Below, in pieces: positions 58,868 to 64,000 of a DNA stretch of 64,000 bases (positions are counted from its first letter, which is position 1; every line of letters starts with the position of its first letter). The stretch comes from Chlorocebus sabaeus (lineage: Eukaryota > Chordata > Mammalia > Primates > Cercopithecidae): positions 258,501 to 322,500 of the forward strand of contig NC_132915.1 in the NCBI RefSeq assembly GCF_047675955.1. Reading direction: 5' to 3'. A program made the position numbers and the translations under genes. Below the pieces are notes generated by a model. The model worked only from the letters and a program-made list of their open reading frames with translations. It had not been told where the DNA came from and made no database searches.

Positions 58868-59870
58868 TTATGGGAGCTGCTGAGAACCTCGGTCCCCTTC
58901 AGTTATGGCCATTATGGATTGGGTATCCTCCTCCTCCTTTGGAGCTGAGGGCAATCCCTTTTCCAGTGACCCCCCTGCTTGCAGTGAGGACAGCGTCTGG
59001 GTGGGCTCCCCTGGCTGCAGCAGGTCTTCTTCCAGTGTCCTGGCTTCCCGCACTTGAAGCAGCCGCCGTTGCCTGCAGGGTTTGCTGCTGGGCCTTTTTG
59101 GTCCATGGGTGAAGCACCTCTCTGGGTGGCCCTGAGGTTGCAGGGTGCTGCTTATAGTAACTGCTATCATTTGGGCCTGCTCTCTAGCCCATTGTTTGCC
59201 GCACTGGGTCCTTTCAGCCTTCTCAGCCCTGTCCCTATGACTGAATCCCTGGAGAGCCACACCAAGCTTTGGTTTAATAGGTATTTGGAGTCTCAAAGCC
59301 AATTTCTGTAATTTTCTCCTGAGGTTGGGTGCTGACTGGCGTGTCAAGTGTGTCCCTAGTTAAATTTGGCATCAGTACTGAGGTCAGTGTTAGTATATTA
59401 AGGCCTCCACAAGGTGACCCTGGAACAAAGCTTGGTTTTCATCCTTTCCTTGAGTTACTTCCCCTATTTTATCATAGTTCACAGGCTTAGAATACATTTT
59501 TTATTCCTTCCACTAACCAAGTTGCCATACAATTTCTTTTTCTTGGGTTAGCCTGGCCTTGTTGATAGTTCCAGTTGGGGTCATTGCTAGGCACAGGCAT
59601 GGCTCCCACAGTGTACAGTTCAGGGTCCCCAGCTAATGAGTTGTCAGCGTAAGCCTTGGCCTCCACTCAGATACACTGCTTTTCCTCCAGGGTGCAACAC
59701 GTAGACAAGGTAATATGAATAACTCCCCAAGCTAACTCAAGTGAGAGTGAGAGAGCCTGAAACTCCTCCATGAATTTAGTTGGGTCCTCTAAAAATTGGC
59801 CAACCTTTGGCTACATCATGCTAGATCAAAGACTGAAAAAGGTACCTGCACCTGGATGGTCTCAGCATCC
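58868..59870 (-). pseudogene. Endogenous retrovirus gag (capsid C-term and nucleocapsid) remnant, reverse strand
   Basis: A gag relic with two zinc knuckles of the form CX2CX4HX4C: CFKCGKPGHWKKTC at 59061-59020 and CPHCKQGGHWKRDC at 58992-58951. They are followed by basic residues and the frame change into protease. Upstream in another frame (59347-58868) is capsid C-terminal text (SAPNLRRKLQKLA). Between about 59470 and 59400 a capsid major-homology-like EVTQGKDENQALFQ can be read. Further upstream the frame is broken by many stops. The order gag-pro-pol matches class I elements. Two knuckles rather than the usual single one of gammaretroviruses fits the HERV-H-like group as I recall, but the family is not certain. 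Confidence 0.88.
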
Positions 59871-60367
59871 CCACTGGCCACCTCCCTAAGTGGGCATAAC
59901 TTAGAATGGTTGGGAAGATAGGAAATGCCACTGTAGGTGACCCTGGCAGGGCTCTGTTCCTTCAGTAGGGAGGGCATCTAGGTTGGTAAGGAGATGGGCT
60001 AACGAGAGACTGAGGGCTGCAGATGGTGGAGCTAGGAGAAGACTGGGGAGTTGGAGGTGGAATTGGGTGGGAGGGAGGAGTGGGGAGTGCTAGACCTGGG
60101 TCTGGGTTAGGAGGTGGGGGAAGGCTATGAGAGGTGTATTCCCAAAAAGCGTATCATCTAGGATATCTGGTTCCCATTTCGTTCTCCTAAAGGGATGTGA
60201 GTCTAACAAAGGCAGCAATTCCTGCAACGGTCAAGGTTCTAACAGGGCCACGAAGGCCTGTGCACAGGGTATTTCAGTTCAATTCTCCTGACATTTATAA
60301 AAAAGATCTAATTGCAAGATGGTATTAAAATTCAGGGTCATGTTCTCTCACCATTGTACCCTATTCT

Positions 60368-60368
60368 T

Positions 60369-60399
<31 letters not shown>

Positions 60400-60680
60400 G
60401 GGTCTCACTTTTTTACCCAAGGCTGAAGTGCAGTGGCACAATCACGGCTCCCTGCAGCCTCATCCTCCCAGGCTAAGGTGATCCTCCTACCCCAGCCGCC
60501 TGAGTAAGCTGGGACTATAGGTGTGCACCACCATGCCTGGCTAATTTTTTGTGTGTTTTTTGTAGAGATGGGGTTTCGCCATGTTGTCCAGGCTGGTCTC
60601 GAACTCCTGGACTCAAGCAATCTGTGCACCTTGGCCTCCCACAGTGCTAGGATTACAGGTGTGAACCACCACACCTGGCC
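60368..60680 (-). mobile_element. AluJ-like SINE, antisense, with a T9A25 tail
   Basis: Diverged antisense Alu with flanks ttgtaccctattc and ttgtaccttgctt as target duplication. The T tail is only nine T and is followed directly by about 25 A, an inverted homopolymer. Confidence 0.88.
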
Positions 60681-62058
60681 CTTGTACCTTGCTTTCTAGA
60701 AGAGAGTTACCCAAGGCCTTGACTTGTCTTTGGCATGAAATGAAAGGAAGAAGAGGAAAGTTAACATATTCCCTCATGGAGGGACTGGTCCCAGTATTTA
60801 TGAAATGCTGCATACACGAGTGTGGTGCTTACAGTTGGCCAGATCCATGGCCATGCCAGAAGAGACAAGCATCCTTGTTCCCTTGGCTGGCTGCTGTGGT
60901 GTCCAAGCATCCTTGCCCAGGCGTCCTTGGCCCCTGGGGCTTTGAAAATGAGAAGGCTTTTGAGGTCTAGTGGGACGAGTTATGGCATAATTTGAAAGCA
61001 GCAAGCATACCAATATCCATCTGAATATTATCAAGTAAAACTTGGGAATAGAGGTGATTTAGCACGGCCAATAAACAAGGACCTCGAAGGGAGCCCTTAA
61101 GAACTTGAGGCCTAGATCTGGCATTCTGGAGGGCGGTATCTGAGATGCCTACTTGCTGGGTCCAAAGAGGTCTCTGAGCTTTCGTGTGAAGTACGAGGAA
61201 GCATGAGAAGAGGAAATCGCAGGAGCTGAGTTTAAAAAAAATGGGAAAGAAAACAGTTCCCTGCCAGGGTCAGTGTTTGGGCACAGCTGGTCCCTTGGGA
61301 GAACAGATACCTCTTCCTGGGCAAAAGTCATCATGCTCCTTGGAAGCCATCCAGCCACTGCACAGTACAAGGTACAGGATTTCACCCTACCCCTACCATG
61401 GTGCCTCAGACCTGCCACCTCTGCTTGTCACCCAAGATGATGGAGAGAGAGCACTATTTGGAGTCAGTGCTCTATCCCCAGCTCTGCCGTTCACTGCTGT
61501 GCCCAGTTACTCCCTGGTAAGCTGCCATAGGCCACTCATCTCCAGAACTCTTGTGGATAAGATTATGTGTAGATGCCAGTGCATCGTAGGTCCTCAGCAG
61601 ATCCCAGTTCTTTGCTTCAGTAGGCTTAGGAGAATTTGGTAGTTTTATGGGTCAACAAACACATCAGTTTTGTGGCTTATTAGTGTGAATCACAAATTCT
61701 ACAGTTCCTATCAACCCAGAGTGTCTAAAATAATAGCTCCGGGGAGAAGATAAAAATAGGTGTGGTGACTTAGCACGGTCGTGTGACGACATGAAGGGTT
61801 GTCACAGGGCTGTTGAGCCACACTCCTCACACTGTGCACTGGGGTTTCTCCGTTGCGGAAGGAGTGTTCAGAGCAGCACCGACATTTTTGTTAGGTTTTC
61901 CTTCCAGGCTGTAGCTTGAACTTTGAATGTACATACTCATTTTTCTTCCCCCCCAGAAAAACGGTAAAGAAGGCAGGAAAGGTAAAGAAGCCAGACATTA
62001 TTTGATTCAGCTCAAAATGTATTTTTTAGTTCCTTTTCCACATTTAATAACAATTAAA

Positions 62059-62350
62059 GGCCAGGCGCGGTGGCCCACGCCTGTAATCCCAGCACTTTGG
62101 GAGGCCAAGTCAGGCAGATCACGAGGTCAGGAGATCGAGAGCATCCTGGCTGACACAGTGAAACCCCATCTGTACTAAAAATACAAAAAAGTAGCCGGGC
62201 GTGGTGGCGGGCGGCTGTAGTCCCAGCCACTCGGGAGGCTGAGGCAGGAGGATGGCGGGAACCCGGGAGGCAGAGCTTGCAGTGAACCGAGATCGTGCCA
62301 CTCCAGCCTGGGCGACAGAGCGAGACTCCGTCTCAAAAAACAAAAACAAA
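62059..62350 (+). mobile_element. AluY-like SINE, sense
   Basis: From ggccaggcgcggtggccc to a CAAAAA-rich tail extending to about 62378. Confidence 0.92.
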
Positions 62351-62924
62351 CCAACAACAACAAAAAAAACAAGAAGAAATCTTGTACCTGATCTTCAGGG
62401 ATTTAGGATCCCACCTGGATTAAACTAGTCTATCCAAGCCCTATCTGCCTGGCTTCCAGCCCTCCTGGAGTTCTGGTCCCACTAGTTAGACAAAGCTCTC
62501 TGTCCTTGACCTCTTTTCCCATCACTTTTGGATCAGAGATTGAGCCTGTCAGCTCCTGAAACAGCTGTCTCTGATCTGGTCTCAGCATTATCCGAGCCAT
62601 TATCTGACCTGTGTCTGAAAGGACTGCGTGATGGAAACTTCTGAAAGAACCCCCTGTCACCCCACCCGCATCTTCCCAATGGAGCTTTGGAAGCCCAGAG
62701 TCTGCAGGTTAAGACCAAGTGTGTGGCCAGCAGCTGCGGGGAGCCAGGGCAACTCCTGCCCGCCACTCTTCCTCCGAATGCCCAGCCCCTCCGCCTGGCT
62801 TCACAGGCCAGCCCTCCCGGGGGCAGACGCAGCATTTTGTAAATAGTGCCTGTGTGTCTTGGTTGAGATAATCTTGTAGCCCAGAATGGAATGTCTCGAG
62901 ACACTTTGCAAAAGGGATTTTATT

Positions 62925-63213
62925 ATTTATTTTTAGGGATGGGGTCTCCCTCCGTCACCCAGGCTGGAGTGCAGTGGCCCGATGTGGGCTCACTGCAGCT
63001 TTCACCGCCCTGGCTCAGTCGGTCCTCCTCAGCCTCCTGAGGCACTGGGACTATAGGCGTGTGCCACCATGCCCGGGAATTTTTCCATTTTGTAAATAGT
63101 GACAGGGCCTGACGGTGTGCCTAGGCTAGTCTTAATCTCTGAGGCTCGAGCAGTCCTCTCTCCTTGGCCTTCTAAAGTGCTGGGATTATAGGAATGAGCC
63201 ACTGTGCCCAGCC
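62925..63213 (-). mobile_element. Alu SINE, antisense, old
   Basis: Diverged antisense Alu with target duplication caaaagggatttta at about 62908-62921 and 63214-63227. Confidence 0.9.
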
Positions 63214-63286
63214 CAAAAGGGATTTTAATTTTGCAAAAGGACCAACCTTAAAAGAGCTTTGAATAATGTTTCTTTAGTGCAATTCT

Positions 63287-63586
63287 TTTTTTTTTTTTTT
63301 TTTTGAGATGGAGTCTTGCTTTGTCGCCCAGGCTAGAGCATGGTGGCGCAATCTTGGCTCACTGCACCCTCCGTCTCCCAGGTTTAGGTGATTCTCCTGC
63401 CTCAGCCTCCTGAGTAGCTGGGATTACAGGTGCCCACCACCACGCCCAGCTGATTTTTGTATTTCTAGTAGAGACAGAGTTTCGCCATGTTGGCCAAGTT
63501 GGTCTCAAACTCCTGACCTCAGGTGATCTGCCTGCCTTGGCCTCCCAAAGTGCTGGGATTACAGGTGTGAGCCACTGCACCTGACC
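63287..63586 (-). mobile_element. Alu SINE, antisense
   Basis: From a T tail of about 20 to gcacctgacc, with a perfect target duplication agtgcaattctttt at 63277-63290 and 63587-63600. Confidence 0.94.
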
Positions 63587-63699
63587 AGTGCAATTCTTTT
63601 ATGTTTTTGTTCCCCACCTTGGTCCCATCTTCCTTTCCTTAGGTACCGTACTTTATGAGCTTTTTGTATAACCCTGTGTTCCTTCATGCAGATGCAGGC

Positions 63700-64000
63700 C
63701 AATTAGATGATACAGATTATTATTCTTCCTCCCTTTTCTTACAAGGAGATAGAACACACACCCTATTTTACACTGTGCTTTTGTCAATTATCATCATCTC
63801 TTAGATGTAATATTAGGCCTTAAAGAGTTTCTCATTCTTTTTATTTAGCTGCATAGTATTCTTATTCTATGGATGTTCTCAGTTATACTTTTCCAAAATT
63901 TGGATCTTTGACTTTTTCCAAAATGTTACCGTTGTAAACAGTGCAGCGTTGAGCACCTGGTATATTTAAATAGTGAATCACGAAGATTTCATGAACATCC
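63700..64000 (-). mobile_element. Old L1 fragment, antisense
   Basis: The text cacactgtgcttttgtcaattatcatc, gctgcatagtattcttattctatggatg and gttgtaaacagtgcagcgttgagcac is the L1 3' region in antisense orientation. The copy continues past the right edge of the window. Confidence 0.7.

Larger units (their letters stand above)
43549..64000 (+). other. AOPEP: AOPEP intron after the fourth coding exon (partial)
   Basis: The intron is open at the right end. Stretches with no recognised gene or repeat include 43549-46900, 49000-51390, 51700-53040, 54165-56425 and 60690-62050. They carry short ORFs with no recognisable similarity. An L2-like antisense fragment (atttatcaagtgtatactgtgtgcc) lies at about 47165-47330. 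No exon with HEXXH was found to the right edge. Confidence 0.8.

Noticed and set aside
43549..64000. Search for the AOPEP HEXXH exon and the mir-23b/27b/24-1 cluster known from this gene
   Set aside because: Neither was found. Both lie downstream in the gene as I remember it, beyond this window.

Overview
This is a window of primate nuclear DNA, most likely from an Old World monkey. Four spliced coding exons on the + strand belong to AOPEP (aminopeptidase O, formerly C9orf3, on human chromosome 9), with a protein sequence almost identical to human as I remember it. The primate-specific Alu SINE is everywhere (33 copies listed). Two young AluY copies (22272-22563 and 47438-47750) carry the GATCCGGCCACTGC variant that I associate with the cercopithecid AluYR lineages rather than apes. 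There is no bacterial-style gene organisation; nearly all of the window is intron.

Layout: 1-395 is the end of the AOPEP intron upstream of the first coding exon. That exon is 396-1330, with the start codon at 534. Intron 1331-14507 contains a 470-bp TG/CA/TATA tract, an Alu with a templated insertion, an 83-bp minisatellite with three-unit higher-order structure and a 49-bp minisatellite with four-unit higher-order structure. Exon 14508-14674 is followed by a long intron (14675-35178) dominated by an antisense L1 block split by Alus, a sense L1 3' end, a hAT-type DNA transposon, MIRs, a 28-bp-stem hairpin with four CCAAT motifs and an L1 3' end split by an Alu. Exon 35179-35332 is followed by an intron (35333-43302) with a 62-64-bp minisatellite that repeats a splice-acceptor-like motif five times. 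Exon 43303-43548 is followed by an intron that runs out of the window. That intron holds a reverse-strand LTR with an unusual 10-bp internal repeat, the probable ortholog of the microRNA gene mir-2278 fused to a 57-bp minisatellite, and a decayed reverse-strand class I endogenous retrovirus (gag-pro-pol, about 57.6-59.9 kb).

The four AOPEP exons join in frame (phases 2, 1, 2, 2) to about 454 codons. This is the N-terminal half of a protein of about 819 residues in human. The zinc-binding catalytic exon (HEXXH) lies downstream of the window. The most interesting part is 53.33-53.61 kb, where the 5' arm of the mir-2278 hairpin is the last of four tandem 57-bp copies. I did not identify a wholly new multi-gene system here. 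The novelty lies in repeat architecture, namely four minisatellites in one gene (three with higher-order periodicity), structured hairpins and one templated insertion. All repeat and family names are from memory and reading by eye; no search was run.
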